From Synergistaceae bacterium (GTDB taxonomy: Bacteria; Synergistota; Synergistia; Synergistales; Synergistaceae), in NCBI GenBank assembly GCA_012513245.1, contig JAAZCN010000388.1:1-30914 (forward strand): a DNA stretch of 30,914 nt, written 5' to 3'. The notes beneath the pieces were generated by a model that did not search any database, was not told the DNA's origin, and saw only the letters and a list, made by a program, of their open reading frames with translations. The position numbers were made by a program, and so were the translations under genes. How positions within the stretch are numbered: the first letter of the stretch is position 1; the number at the start of each line of letters is the position of its first letter. Positions 8,296-17,353 of this stretch are shown piece by piece.

Positions 8296-9966
8296 TCATT
8301 CCGTTGCTGCTGCGTTCCGGCTTGTTTGAAGCAGGGATCTTGCGTGTTCCAACGCTTCATGGGAATTATCATCGCCGGCAAGCATCCTTGCAATTTCTTT
8401 TTCACGGTCTTCATCTCTGATCACAAATATATTGGTCTCTTCCCCGTCTCTTTTTACGAGGAAATGTTGATCTGCCATGGAGGCTATTGCAGCCTCATGG
8501 GTTATCAGTATAGTCCTGCATCGTTTGGAGAGCTCCCTCAGTTTGTAACCTGCCAGCAAGGCGGTCCTTCCTCCAAGCCCGGCCTCGACCTCATCAAAGA
8601 CAAGGGTCCCCGGCAGTTGTTCGTCTCCCAGTGAAAGCTGAAGTGCAATAAGTATCCTGCTAAGTTCTCCGCCCGAGGCTGTCCTTCCTACCGGCAGAGG
8701 AGGCTGCTCAGGCATGCGTAGTTTGAAAGAGACTGCTTCTGCACCGTTTGAACGAAGTTTGTCCTGTTCTTCTATCTCTATGGAGAAGAGAGCATGTTCC
8801 ATTGCAAGGTCTGTGAGGTGACTGTTTACTCTTGAAGCAAGCTCAGCTGCCGCAGTTTTTCTCAGTTTACGAAGTTCCATTGCCAGGTTTTTTGTTTTTT
8901 TTCTCTTTTCAGCTGCGTCCTTTTCAAGTGCTTGCAGTTCCAGGTGGCTTTCTTTCAGCCAAGTCATCTCATCCTTTGCCTTTACAGCATATTCTATGAG
9001 TTGTCTGCAGTTGACAAGACCAAGCGAACGCTTTAATTTTCTGAGCATGCCGATCTTTTTCTCGAGACGTTCTTTTGCTTCTTCTATGTTTCCTCCTGCC
9101 GAAAGTTCATACAGTTCCTTTTGAAGCAGCTTAGACACTGACTGTGAGGAGATAAGCATGTTTTCGATGCTCTCTTTCCAGTCCTCTCTCTTTGAAGGGG
9201 ATGATTCGTATATGTCTCTGCCTATTGATTCCAGTTCTTCTATCATTCCTCCGCTGACAGTTCCGCCTGAAAGCCTTTCATATATGAGAGCAAGCGCCTC
9301 TTTTACTTTTTCCTTTGATTCAAGTTCTTTCAGTTCCGTTTCCCACTTTTTTTCGCTATCTTCTTCTACCGTAAGAACTTTTATCTGCTGTAGAGTGGTT
9401 TCCGCACCCTGATAGAGTTCTTCTGTCTCTATACGCCTTTTTTTAAGACTGACGATCTGACGCTCTGTTGCGATCGTTTCACAAAAGGTCTTTTCAAGTT
9501 CTTTTTTTACCTGATCCAGAATTTCTCCTCCGCAGGAATCCACAAGGTCCAGCTGTATAGCAGAGTCAATGAGTCCAAGTTGTGCAAACTGGCTCTGGAT
9601 GACAAGTTTTCTTTCCATTGCCGAAGAGAGCAGGCTGAGCGGTACAGGGCTGTTTTGGATCATACATCTGCCTCTGCCGTTCCGGCTGAACTGACGCCTG
9701 ACGATGAGAGTGCCGTCCTGGGGCTGGTATTCTTCATCAAGGCCCGGGATGGGGTCAGTTGAGAGGGTCATCAGGACATCGGCAGATTCTTCAAGGGCGT
9801 GGATGTAGTTCGTCTGGGCACGTTTTCCGGATACGAATTCCATGGCACGTACAAGGCTGCTCTTGCCTGAGCCGCTTTCTCCGGTTATTACTATGAAGTC
9901 ACCCTTGAGTGATAGTTCGGCTTCCCTTATTCCGCCGACTCCACGGACGCGGATCTCTTCGATCAA
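8296..9966 (-). CDS. recN: DNA repair protein RecN
   Basis: SMC-like ATPase acting early in double-strand-break repair. The 556-residue length matches the family. The N-terminal ATPase half has Walker A GESGSGKSS near residue 30; a long coiled-coil region spans about 150-370 with the usual Glu/Lys-rich heptads; the C-terminal half has the ABC signature ASGGELSRI and Walker B TLVFDEVEAGLGG. The start is TTG at 9966, 2 nt after the nadK stop, with a GGGGGAG site inside the nadK 3' end. No terminator is visible before the rplU promoter, which lies only about 35 nt beyond the recN stop. Confidence 0.96.
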   Translation of the reverse strand: MIEEIRVRGVGGIREAELSLKGDFIVITGESGSGKSSLVRAMEFVSGKRAQTNYIHALEESADVLMTLSTDPIPGLDEEYQPQDGTLIVRRQFSRNGRGRCMIQNSPVPLSLLSSAMERKLVIQSQFAQLGLIDSAIQLDLVDSCGGEILDQVKKELEKTFCETIATERQIVSLKKRRIETEELYQGAETTLQQIKVLTVEEDSEKKWETELKELESKEKVKEALALIYERLSGGTVSGGMIEELESIGRDIYESSPSKREDWKESIENMLISSQSVSKLLQKELYELSAGGNIEEAKERLEKKIGMLRKLKRSLGLVNCRQLIEYAVKAKDEMTWLKESHLELQALEKDAAEKRKKTKNLAMELRKLRKTAAAELASRVNSHLTDLAMEHALFSIEIEEQDKLRSNGAEAVSFKLRMPEQPPLPVGRTASGGELSRILIALQLSLGDEQLPGTLVFDEVEAGLGGRTALLAGYKLRELSKRCRTILITHEAAIASMADQHFLVKRDGEETNIFVIRDEDREKEIARMLAGDDNSHEALEHARSLLQTSRNAAATE

Positions 9967-9968
9967 TA

Positions 9969-10850
9969 TCAGTCTCCCCCGTCAGTAATGCCGTTGAAGC
10001 CCCAGCGTAACTTTTCTCTGAGGAGGTCGTAGTAGCTCCTGTCTTTGAGCTGTATTATGTTGATGTAAATGTCAGGATCGAGCATGGCTTCGAGGTGGTC
10101 ATCGGGGAGCAGTTCGTAACATAGCTGCCCGTCCTGGGTAAGAATAAGATTTCTGTTATCCCCTTTAGGTGTTACGTAAGCCTTGTCCGTGCCGCTCAGG
10201 ACAACCGGACGTGCGTAAAGGGTATGTGCACAAATCGGCGCAAGAAGCATGCAGGGTACGTGGGGCGGGACTATCGGACCGCCTGCCGAAAGGGCATACG
10301 CAGTTGATCCGGTCGGCGTTGAGAGGATAATTCCGTCAGCAAGGAAAAGAGAAAGTATTTCCTCCCCTACCCTGACTTCAAGGTCGATCACCCTCGCAAG
10401 GTTTCCCTTTGAGATAACAAGATCGTTTAGCGCGTGAAGCTCATATACGACACGATCGCCCCTCCATACGAGGCCTTTTATCAGATGTCTCTGCTGGACA
10501 GTGAAACTGTTTTCAAGAATCGAAGTTATATCTTCCTTGGCACATTCAGGGTCTCCTGTGGCCAGAAAGCCAAGCCTACCCAAATTTATCCCATAAAGGG
10601 GGATCTTGTAGCCGAAAGTGTATCTTGCGGCTCGCAGAAAAGTACCGTCACCGCCCAGTATTACAGCAAATTCGACTTCTTCTCGCCATGTGCTGTCAGG
10701 AGTTTCGGGTATGCTCAAAGCAGAAGCTTCGTGCGGAGGGAGCATAAAATTGATCCCGTTCTCTCTTCCCCATGCATAGAGTTTAGCGGCCAGGTTTATC
10801 GCTTCCGGTTTTTGTGTGTTAAAAAGAAGTCCAACATTATTAGTATTCAT
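9969..10850 (-). CDS. nadK: NAD kinase
   Basis: Phosphorylates NAD to NADP. The 293-residue protein has the catalytic/NAD-binding GGDGTFLRAAR motif near residue 70, NLGRLGFLA near 112, and the second conserved motif GSTAYALSAGGPIV near 182, in the correct order. ATG start, 17 nt after the tlyA stop. It occupies the position between tlyA and recN where many Firmicutes have the arginine repressor argR/ahrC, sometimes with nadK; no argR is present here. Confidence 0.96.
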   Translation of the reverse strand: MNTNNVGLLFNTQKPEAINLAAKLYAWGRENGINFMLPPHEASALSIPETPDSTWREEVEFAVILGGDGTFLRAARYTFGYKIPLYGINLGRLGFLATGDPECAKEDITSILENSFTVQQRHLIKGLVWRGDRVVYELHALNDLVISKGNLARVIDLEVRVGEEILSLFLADGIILSTPTGSTAYALSAGGPIVPPHVPCMLLAPICAHTLYARPVVLSGTDKAYVTPKGDNRNLILTQDGQLCYELLPDDHLEAMLDPDIYINIIQLKDRSYYDLLREKLRWGFNGITDGGD

Positions 10851-10867
10851 CTGATGACCTCCTGCCT

Positions 10868-11683
10868 TTACTGCGTAGCCTCGTGTGCCTCTTTGACCAG
10901 TTTCTTAAAGTCTATATTAGCATGTTTAATTATTGTATTGCTCTTTGTTCCTAAAAGAAAGAGGAATTCTATGTTTCCTTCCGGTCCCCGTATCGGTGAA
11001 TAAGTAGCGTTAAAAAGTGCAAGCTCTGTTTCAGTCTCTATGAATGACGACAGATCCCTTAGTGTTTCTTCGTGCAGCAGCGGATCCTGTACTACTCCCC
11101 TTCCAACCTTTTCTCTTGTTACTTCGAACTGAGGCTTGACCAGAACGACCATCGTGCCGTTTTCAGCCAGCAATGTCCCAAGTGGTTTTAAAAGGAGTTT
11201 TAACGAGATGAAAGAGGCGTCAGAGACGATCATGTCGACTTTTTCTCCGTCAAGCATTTCAATATTAAGGTGGCGGGCGTTCGTCCTCTCCATGACGACG
11301 ACCCTTGGGTCGTTTCTCAGCTTCCATGCAAACTGCCCATATCCAACGTCAACAGCATATACTGTTTTTGCGCCTCTGGAAAGCAGGACGTCTGTAAATC
11401 CACCGGTTGAAGCTCCTATATCGACACAGGTCAAGCCTGAAGGATCTAAATCAAAGTGCTCCAGAGCTCTGATGAGCTTGTGAGCCCCCCTGCTTACCCA
11501 TTCCTTTTCAGGGGCATCGACCTTTATGCTGGAATCAAAGGAGACCATCGAAGCAGTTTTCTTTATAGTTATCCCGTCTACTTTTATTCTTCCCTCTTCT
11601 ATATAGCTCTGAGCAAGAGTATTTGAAAGGAGGATCTGCCGCTTTACTATCAGCTTATCAAGCCTGACGAGTTTTTTTTTCAT
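10868..11683 (-). CDS. tlyA: TlyA-family rRNA (cytidine-2'-O)-methyltransferase
   Basis: TlyA proteins methylate the 2'-OH of specific rRNA cytidines; some were first called hemolysins. The 271-residue protein has an N-terminal S4 RNA-binding domain (RLDKLIVKRQILLSNTLAQ, about 5-65) and an FtsJ-like SAM-dependent domain with CVDIGASTGGFTDVLL near residue 86-101, then IVSDASFISL and VLVKPQFE. Its ATG lies 26 nt inside the 3' end of dxs. There is only a weak upstream ribosome-binding site, so coupling to dxs translation is likely. Nine consecutive A follow the start codon. Confidence 0.94.
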   Translation of the reverse strand: MKKKLVRLDKLIVKRQILLSNTLAQSYIEEGRIKVDGITIKKTASMVSFDSSIKVDAPEKEWVSRGAHKLIRALEHFDLDPSGLTCVDIGASTGGFTDVLLSRGAKTVYAVDVGYGQFAWKLRNDPRVVVMERTNARHLNIEMLDGEKVDMIVSDASFISLKLLLKPLGTLLAENGTMVVLVKPQFEVTREKVGRGVVQDPLLHEETLRDLSSFIETETELALFNATYSPIRGPEGNIEFLFLLGTKSNTIIKHANIDFKKLVKEAHEATQ

Positions 11684-13553
11684 TTTCTTTTTTAATGGAT
11701 CTGATTATGTTTTCCGGAGTAAGGCCGCATTCAGCCCACTGCTCGGTTCTAGTTGCATGCGAGATATACCTGTCCGGCACGCCTATGTTAATGACCTTGC
11801 ATTTCGGATAATTATTGCACGCACGTACAGATATGGTTTTGCCTGATCCACCGTTAAGGTAATTTTCTTCGGCTGTGACAACGATACTGTGTTCTTTAAG
11901 TATTTCCGAAATACCGTCGATGTCCAAAGGCTTGATAAATCTAAGGTCGACCACAGTAGGCGTTATACCTTCTTCATCACGGAGTTTTTCCGCTGTTTTC
12001 ATCATGAGTTCCACGGTGCTTCCGACTCCGATAAGACATACTTCTTTTCCCCGTGACATTAGTTCCAGCTTCCCCCATGCTGCAGGGATCCTCTCCGGAC
12101 TTCCTTCCGGCAAAATAATTTTTGGGGCAATACCTCGGGGGTATCTTACAGCCATAGGGATCCCTTTTCCCAGCCAGCCGTTTATAAAAAACCTCAAGTC
12201 CGCAGCATCCCTTGGCGCTGCTATCGTTATCCCCGGAAGTGCCCTTAGCCATGGCACATCAAGCAGACCGTGATGGGTCTCACCATCCTCGCCCACGAGT
12301 CCGGCTCTGTCGATTCCAAGAAGAACGGGTAGTTTTGAAAGGCATATATCATGCATTAGTTGATCCATAGCTCTTTGAAGGAATGTAGAGTATATACATA
12401 CTGCAGGCTTCATGCCCCCAGCAGCCATGCCTGCCGCAAAGGTGAGCATGTGTTCTTCGGCAATGCCGACATCAAAAAATCTGTCGGGAAATTTTTCTGC
12501 GAAGCCGTGGAGTTTGGTCCCGTCAGTCATCGCCGCAGTGCAGACAGCGATACGAGGGTCGTTATAGGCTGCCTCTGTGAGGGTCCCGGACATGACCTCG
12601 CTCCATGAAGGCAAAGAGGACTGTTTATGATTTTGCGCCGCATCAAGCGAAGTGTTCGGGCCGATGCCATGGAAGAATGGTGCGTTGCTCTCTGCTTCAA
12701 TGCATCCCTTGCCTTTTTTCGTGAGGACATGTATCAGTACAGGCTCTTTGTAATGCCTGGCAAGCCGGAATACTTCCTCCATCTCTTCGATGTTATGTCC
12801 GTCAAAAGGTCCCCAGTAACTTATGCCGAGTTCTTCAAATATGTTTGTCGGGAGAAGCAGCGACTTAAGTTTGGACTTGATCTTTTTGAGTGCATCCTCA
12901 AGTGCGTCTCCGCGATTTAATGTATGGCACTGGTCCTTAATGAAATCTTTGACCTTAAGGTATGTCGGGTTTACAGAGAGGCGCGCAAGATGGCCTGCCA
13001 TTCCGCCTATCCTTGGGTTAATTGACATTTTGTTGTCGTTGAGGACTATTATTATTTTTGTCTTTGTGCTTTCAACACAGTTAAGTGCCTCGAAAGATAC
13101 CCCGTTAAGAAGGGCTCCGTCGCCTATCACAGCTACAACTTCATGATTCTGGCGGCTGATGTCCCTTGCTTTGGCATATCCCATTGCAGCAGAAATGGAA
13201 GTGCTGCTGTGTCCCGTCGTGAAAAAATCGTAGGGACTTTCATCCATTCGGGGGAAGCCTGCGATCCCGCCTTTAGTCCTTAGTGTGTGGAAACGGTCCA
13301 GTCTCTTTGTAAGTATTTTATAAGCGTATGATTGGTGTCCCACGTCAAAAATTATTTTATCTCTGTCGGGGTCAAATTCCCTTAAAAGGGCTATCGTGAG
13401 CTCCACAGCTCCAAGAGAGGATGCGAGATGTCCCCCGTTTTTCAGTGTTACCTGAAGTATCATTTTCCTTATTTCACAGCTTAGTTCATTCAAATCATTG
13501 TAGGTGAGACCATTGAGACCTCTGAAATCCTTTGCTGATCCAAGTATGCTCAT
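11658..13553 (-). CDS. dxs: 1-deoxy-D-xylulose-5-phosphate synthase
   Basis: Condenses pyruvate and glyceraldehyde 3-phosphate to DXP, the entry step of the MEP isoprenoid pathway, with thiamine diphosphate as cofactor. The 631-residue length is typical. The N-terminal domain has TTGHSSTSISAAMGYAKA and the ThDP/Mg motif GDGALLNG...NDNKMSINP; the central transketolase domain has the AEEHMLTFAAGMA segment with its catalytic Glu and GEDGETHHG; the C-terminal transketolase domain closes with VTAEENYLNGG. ATG start with GGAGAG upstream. It follows ispA by about 100 nt, a gap with no evident promoter or terminator. Confidence 0.98.
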   Translation of the reverse strand: MSILGSAKDFRGLNGLTYNDLNELSCEIRKMILQVTLKNGGHLASSLGAVELTIALLREFDPDRDKIIFDVGHQSYAYKILTKRLDRFHTLRTKGGIAGFPRMDESPYDFFTTGHSSTSISAAMGYAKARDISRQNHEVVAVIGDGALLNGVSFEALNCVESTKTKIIIVLNDNKMSINPRIGGMAGHLARLSVNPTYLKVKDFIKDQCHTLNRGDALEDALKKIKSKLKSLLLPTNIFEELGISYWGPFDGHNIEEMEEVFRLARHYKEPVLIHVLTKKGKGCIEAESNAPFFHGIGPNTSLDAAQNHKQSSLPSWSEVMSGTLTEAAYNDPRIAVCTAAMTDGTKLHGFAEKFPDRFFDVGIAEEHMLTFAAGMAAGGMKPAVCIYSTFLQRAMDQLMHDICLSKLPVLLGIDRAGLVGEDGETHHGLLDVPWLRALPGITIAAPRDAADLRFFINGWLGKGIPMAVRYPRGIAPKIILPEGSPERIPAAWGKLELMSRGKEVCLIGVGSTVELMMKTAEKLRDEEGITPTVVDLRFIKPLDIDGISEILKEHSIVVTAEENYLNGGSGKTISVRACNNYPKCKVINIGVPDRYISHATRTEQWAECGLTPENIIRSIKKENEKKTRQA

Positions 13554-13653
13554 TTAGAATCTCTCCAAATTTGTATTATTGAGATCAAGCTGTAAGCCTG
13601 ATTTGACAATGTCTGCCATTATCTTAGCATAGCGTCTGAATTATCTTATAAAC

Positions 13654-14562
13654 TCAATGAGTTCTCCTCAAAAGATATTCTGTAAATTCAGCCAGAAAAT
13701 CATCCTCCGGAAGGATCTTAATTATTGATCTTTTTGCATGCATTGTCTCCTGTTCAGCGATTGTTGCGGCTTTTTCCATCCCGTATACCGAGACATGAGT
13801 TATCTTTCCCTGCTCGGCATCCTTTCCGGGAGTTTTGCCAAGCTTCTCTGCTGTACTTGAAACATCGAGTATATCGTCAATGATTTGGAATGCTGAGCCC
13901 ATATGTGTGCCGTAGTCATAGAAACAGCTGAGTACTTTTTCTTCGTCAGTCCCAAGCGCAGCCCCTGATGTTACGGCTGCTCTGATCAGCGATCCGGTCT
14001 TGAGCGAGGCTATTTTTCGTACATAGTCAGGGTCAGTGGCTGACGGGGCTGAGTCCATGTCCAGGGCCTGACCACCGCATACGCCAGCCGGCCCAATTGC
14101 GCTGCTGAATATCTGCATCGCTCTTAAAAGCTTGTGAGGTTCAATGTTTTTGCTGTTACAGAGAGGGTATTCAAGCGAGAGTGCAAGCAGTGCGTCTCCC
14201 GCGAGCACGGCCAGTGTCTCGCCAAAAACAGCGTGGTTTGACGGTTTTCCTCTCCTCATGTCGTCATCATCCATACATGGAAGGTCGTCATGGATCAGCG
14301 TTGCAGTGTGGAGCATCTCAAAGCCAAGGGCCAGCGGAAGGGCATCACGGGCATCGCATCCGCATCTTTCTGCCGCCGCAAGGCAGAGCACAGGGCGTAG
14401 CCTTTTGCCACCTGCGAAAAGCGAGTAGTCCATAGCCTGCCTAAGTTTTTCAGGAACGTCTCTGTTTCTCTGTTCTGAAGATGAATCAAGATATTCTTCA
14501 AAAAGATCCCTGTATCTTTGTAGCTCTTTTTTTACCCTCAGGTCCGCTTCGGTTTTACCCAT
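13654..14562 (-). CDS. ispA: Polyprenyl (farnesyl/geranylgeranyl) diphosphate synthase
   Basis: Head-to-tail prenyltransferase making farnesyl- or geranylgeranyl-PP from IPP and allylic primers. The 302-residue protein has GGKRLRPVLCLAA near 53, the first Asp-rich motif DDLPCMDDDDMRRG near 93 with the two-residue insertion typical of bacterial FPP synthases, GQALDMDS near 160, and the second Asp-rich motif DDILDVSS near 227 followed by GKTPGKDAEQGK. Product chain length is not decided by sequence inspection alone. It starts 2 nt after the xseB stop. Confidence 0.94.
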   Translation of the reverse strand: MGKTEADLRVKKELQRYRDLFEEYLDSSSEQRNRDVPEKLRQAMDYSLFAGGKRLRPVLCLAAAERCGCDARDALPLALGFEMLHTATLIHDDLPCMDDDDMRRGKPSNHAVFGETLAVLAGDALLALSLEYPLCNSKNIEPHKLLRAMQIFSSAIGPAGVCGGQALDMDSAPSATDPDYVRKIASLKTGSLIRAAVTSGAALGTDEEKVLSCFYDYGTHMGSAFQIIDDILDVSSTAEKLGKTPGKDAEQGKITHVSVYGMEKAATIAEQETMHAKRSIIKILPEDDFLAEFTEYLLRRTH

Positions 14563-14564
14563 TA

Positions 14565-14780
14565 TCAGGCATCCTCTTTTTTATGGAGATCAAAAGCAAC
14601 TTCCCCGTCATCGGTCAGCATCGTTACCTTCTGTTTAGCTTCCTCTAAATAAGTCCGGCAGTCCCTGACCAATCCTATCCCCTTTTCAAATTCAGAAAGG
14701 GCCTCTTCCAGTAGGATGGAGTCTCCTTCAAGCTTGCGTAATATTTTGTCCAGTTCTGCCATTTTTTCGCTGAAATTCAT
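14565..14780 (-). CDS. xseB: Exodeoxyribonuclease VII small subunit
   Basis: Small helical subunit of exonuclease VII, which degrades single-stranded DNA. The 71-residue product shows the family pattern FSEKMAELDKILRKLE, LEEALSEFEKGIGLVRDC and LEEAKQKV. It heads a leftward run with ispA, dxs, tlyA, nadK and recN. The xseA partner usually upstream is not here; rpmB on the other strand takes that place, so xseA must be elsewhere if present. RBS: GGAGG, 8 nt before the ATG. Confidence 0.92.
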   Translation of the reverse strand: MNFSEKMAELDKILRKLEGDSILLEEALSEFEKGIGLVRDCRTYLEEAKQKVTMLTDDGEVAFDLHKKEDA

Positions 14781-14803
14781 TTATTTTCCTCCAATACTAT
14801 TAG

Positions 14804-14833
14804 TTGCAAGATTTTAATATATTATGATACAAT
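14804..14833 (+). promoter_or_regulatory. Promoter for rpmB
   Basis: TTGCAA (14804-14809), 18-nt spacer and TACAAT (14828-14833) give a good sigma-70-type promoter. Transcription would begin near 14840, about 35 nt before the rpmB ATG. Confidence 0.65.
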
Positions 14834-14874
14834 GCACAGGTTGAATGTTCCAAGGTATAAGGGGGGGAAACAAA

Positions 14875-15069
14875 ATGTCCAAGTTCTGTGATTGCTGCGG
14901 TCGTGGACCGGCGACGGGAAATGCCGTTAGCCACTCTAACCGCCATACAAGGCGTCGTTGGCTCATAAACCTTCAGAGTGTACGCGTTGATGTAGGCGGT
15001 GGGGAGACACGCAAACTTCGTATCTGTACGAAGTGCCTCCGCTCCGGTAAAGTCCAAAGAGCCGTTTAG
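14875..15069 (+). CDS. rpmB: 50S ribosomal protein L28, zinc-binding type
   Basis: Large-subunit protein needed for 70S assembly. The 64-residue sequence starts MSKFCDCCGRGPATGNAVSH, followed by SNRHTRRRW and a C-terminal RICTKCLRSGKV. Two CxxC pairs (CDCC and CTKC) mark the zinc-binding form. An in-frame ATG 10 codons upstream (14845) is rejected because the GGGGGGG site is 7 nt before the ATG at 14875 and L28 proteins begin at that residue. It is a lone plus-strand gene between leftward operons, with its own promoter and terminator. Confidence 0.97.
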   Translation: MSKFCDCCGRGPATGNAVSHSNRHTRRRWLINLQSVRVDVGGGETRKLRICTKCLRSGKVQRAV

Positions 15070-15085
15070 TAAACGGCTCTTTTTT
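15056..15085 (+). terminator. rpmB terminator overlapping the stop codon
   Basis: AAAGAGCCGTTT pairs perfectly with AAACGGCTCTTT around a 3-nt loop AGT, followed by more T. The TAG stop spans the last stem base and the loop, so the 5' arm is the last few codons of rpmB. On the minus strand only three T follow the stem, so it may weakly stop ftsK transcripts too. Confidence 0.85.
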
Positions 15086-15103
15086 CTTCTCACGTTTCTT
15101 TTT

Positions 15104-17353
15104 TTAACAACCATTTTTCGCATTTATTATCATTTCCCGCGCCTCATCCTCATCGACGAGTATCTCGCGCGGCTTTGATCCGTCTGCAGGACCTACGATA
15201 CCTACCATTTCCATCATGTCTATCATACGTGATGCCCTCGAAAATCCTACCCTGAGCCTACGCTGAAGACCGCTTGCAGATGCGATGCCTGTTGACATAA
15301 CAGTATCTACGGCATCCTCCAGCAGGTCGTCGTCAAAAGCGGCGCTGTTGTCTATACCCGATGGTCCGTTTCCCTGTTTGTCTATCTCTATAAAATCAGG
15401 CAGGCCAAAAAGATTTACAAGGTAATTTAGCCAGTTGCTCAGTACCTGTTCATCGACCCATGGAGACTGGATCCTTATCGGCTTTGGATGTCTAGTTGAG
15501 AGGAAGAGCATGTCTCCCTTCCCGAGCAGCTTTTCTGCGCCTGAACAGTCTATTATTGTTCTGGAGTCGATCGAACTGGGAAGGGTGAAGGCGACCCTTG
15601 CCGGTATGTTTGCCTTGATAAGGCCTGTAATAACGTTTACAGAGGGCCTCTGTGTCGCGAGGATGAGATGAATGCCGGTGGCTCTTGCCATCTGGGCGAG
15701 GCGGCAGATGTATTCTTCAACTTCTTTAGGAGCGGTCATCATAAGGTCTGCAAGTTCGTCTACAACTATTACGATATGCGGGAGCCTATCTTTAGGTATT
15801 ACCTTCTTATTGAAGTTCTCGAGGTTCCTGACCCTTGCCTTTGCGAACATAGTGTATCGGGATTCCATCTCTCTTATGGCCCAGGCCAGGACATGGACAG
15901 CCTTCTTTGCGTTAGTAACGGGAGGTGTCAGGAGGTGTGGAAGCTTATCGTATACAGCCATTTCGACCCTCTTGGGGTCGACAAGGATCATCCGTAGCTC
16001 ATCCGGAGTTCGCATTGAACAGAGACCAACTATACAGGAGTTGATAAAAACGCTTTTCCCTGAGCCGGTTGTTCCTGCAACAAGAAGATGAGGGAGCTCT
16101 TCAAGGCCTGTAATGACAGAATCTCCGTTTACAGCCACCCCGAACGGCAGAGGCAGGTCTGTTTCAGTCTCCTGAAAAGCAGGATCCTCAATAATTGTTC
16201 TAAGAGGGATACCCCTGCGTCTCGGGTTCGGTATCTCTATACCTACGTAAGGTTTCCCCGGTATCGGAGCCTCGATCCTTAAACTTGGTACAGCCATGGC
16301 AAGTGCGATGTCATTTGAAAGCACAGCCACCTTGTTTACTTTAATGCCCGGGGCAAGCTGGATCCTAAACTGTATAACAGTCGGACCGACAAGTATTTCT
16401 GCAAGTCTGGCTTCTATGTTGAACTGTTTGAGAGTTTTTATTATCTTATCCCCCAAGGGCATGGATTTTTCTTCGTCCATTTCCCCCTCATGAGATTCTT
16501 CTTTTCCGAATATTTCTATGGGAGGAGGAAAAACGCCCTGCTCCACTCCTCCATATAATGGGTTTTCGTCAAGGTTGAACTCAGGATCCAGTGTCTGTTC
16601 GTTGGAATATACAGATCCATCTGATCCCTGCAGGCCTAACCCGGTCACAGTGACCGGGGGCTGATCGATATCTTCGCCCGCCGGACCGAAGTAATCAGAT
16701 CCTTCGTATTTGGAAATGTTGATCGCATCATTTCGGGATGTTTTTTCTGCTGAATGTTCCACAGTCTCTTTTTCTTTATTCCGGAAAAGATTGAACAAAG
16801 ATGCACCGGGCAGTTTTATCCTTGAAAACAAAGGAATGTTATAAAGCAATACAGATATATATATAGAAAGAGCTCCTGTAATAAAGGTGCCAAATGCTCC
16901 AAGCATCGAAAATGCCTGTTCAGCAAAAGAATTTCCAAACTCTCCGGGGGAAAGCCAGAGGGGATAGTTTGCATGATCTGACGTCATGGTGTTGAGCCCC
17001 AGAAGGAGGGAGGCCGTGAAAAACAAAAGCAGGGTTCCGGCAGACTGCCTTATCAAATGAGGCACTTTTCTTGAAAGCAGTCTGGAAATACTGAAATATA
17101 GAGTAAAAAGGATAGGTATTATTGAGGCCCCGCCGACCGTTCCAAGTATCGATGAAGAGATCCTCTTACCAAGTGTTCCGGTCCAGGGAGTGTAGAAAGA
17201 TGCTGTAAGATAAAGAGAAATTAGAGCGAGGACAATGTACGCAAGTCTTGTCCATGCCCCGTCTCCTGTCAGTTTTGCCTTTGTTTTTGGCAGGCTGACA
17301 GGCGGTTTTTCATACCTCTTACTTTTTTTTCCGAAGAACATATCAGGCTTCAC
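15104..17353 (-). CDS. ftsK: DNA translocase FtsK/SpoIIIE
   Basis: Septum-located ATP-driven DNA pump that clears chromosome termini and supports dimer resolution. The 749-residue protein has four predicted membrane segments (about 36-55, 72-92, 105-123, 148-171), an acidic linker (about 195-300), the motor domain with Walker A GTTGSGKS at 427-434 and Walker B IVIVVDELAD at 527-536, and a C-terminal winged-helix gamma domain (about 685-745) that would read KOPS-type sites. The start is unclear: GTG at 17353 is 2 nt after AGGAGG, while ATG at 17341 is 14 nt after it. It overlaps tldD by 11 nt. Confidence 0.96.
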   Translation of the reverse strand: MKPDMFFGKKSKRYEKPPVSLPKTKAKLTGDGAWTRLAYIVLALISLYLTASFYTPWTGTLGKRISSSILGTVGGASIIPILFTLYFSISRLLSRKVPHLIRQSAGTLLLFFTASLLLGLNTMTSDHANYPLWLSPGEFGNSFAEQAFSMLGAFGTFITGALSIYISVLLYNIPLFSRIKLPGASLFNLFRNKEKETVEHSAEKTSRNDAINISKYEGSDYFGPAGEDIDQPPVTVTGLGLQGSDGSVYSNEQTLDPEFNLDENPLYGGVEQGVFPPPIEIFGKEESHEGEMDEEKSMPLGDKIIKTLKQFNIEARLAEILVGPTVIQFRIQLAPGIKVNKVAVLSNDIALAMAVPSLRIEAPIPGKPYVGIEIPNPRRRGIPLRTIIEDPAFQETETDLPLPFGVAVNGDSVITGLEELPHLLVAGTTGSGKSVFINSCIVGLCSMRTPDELRMILVDPKRVEMAVYDKLPHLLTPPVTNAKKAVHVLAWAIREMESRYTMFAKARVRNLENFNKKVIPKDRLPHIVIVVDELADLMMTAPKEVEEYICRLAQMARATGIHLILATQRPSVNVITGLIKANIPARVAFTLPSSIDSRTIIDCSGAEKLLGKGDMLFLSTRHPKPIRIQSPWVDEQVLSNWLNYLVNLFGLPDFIEIDKQGNGPSGIDNSAAFDDDLLEDAVDTVMSTGIASASGLQRRLRVGFSRASRMIDMMEMVGIVGPADGSKPREILVDEDEAREMIINAKNGC

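Noticed and set aside
14845..14874. Longer rpmB start at 14845
   Set aside because: The strong G-rich RBS lies between it and the ATG at 14875, and L28 proteins begin at the latter.
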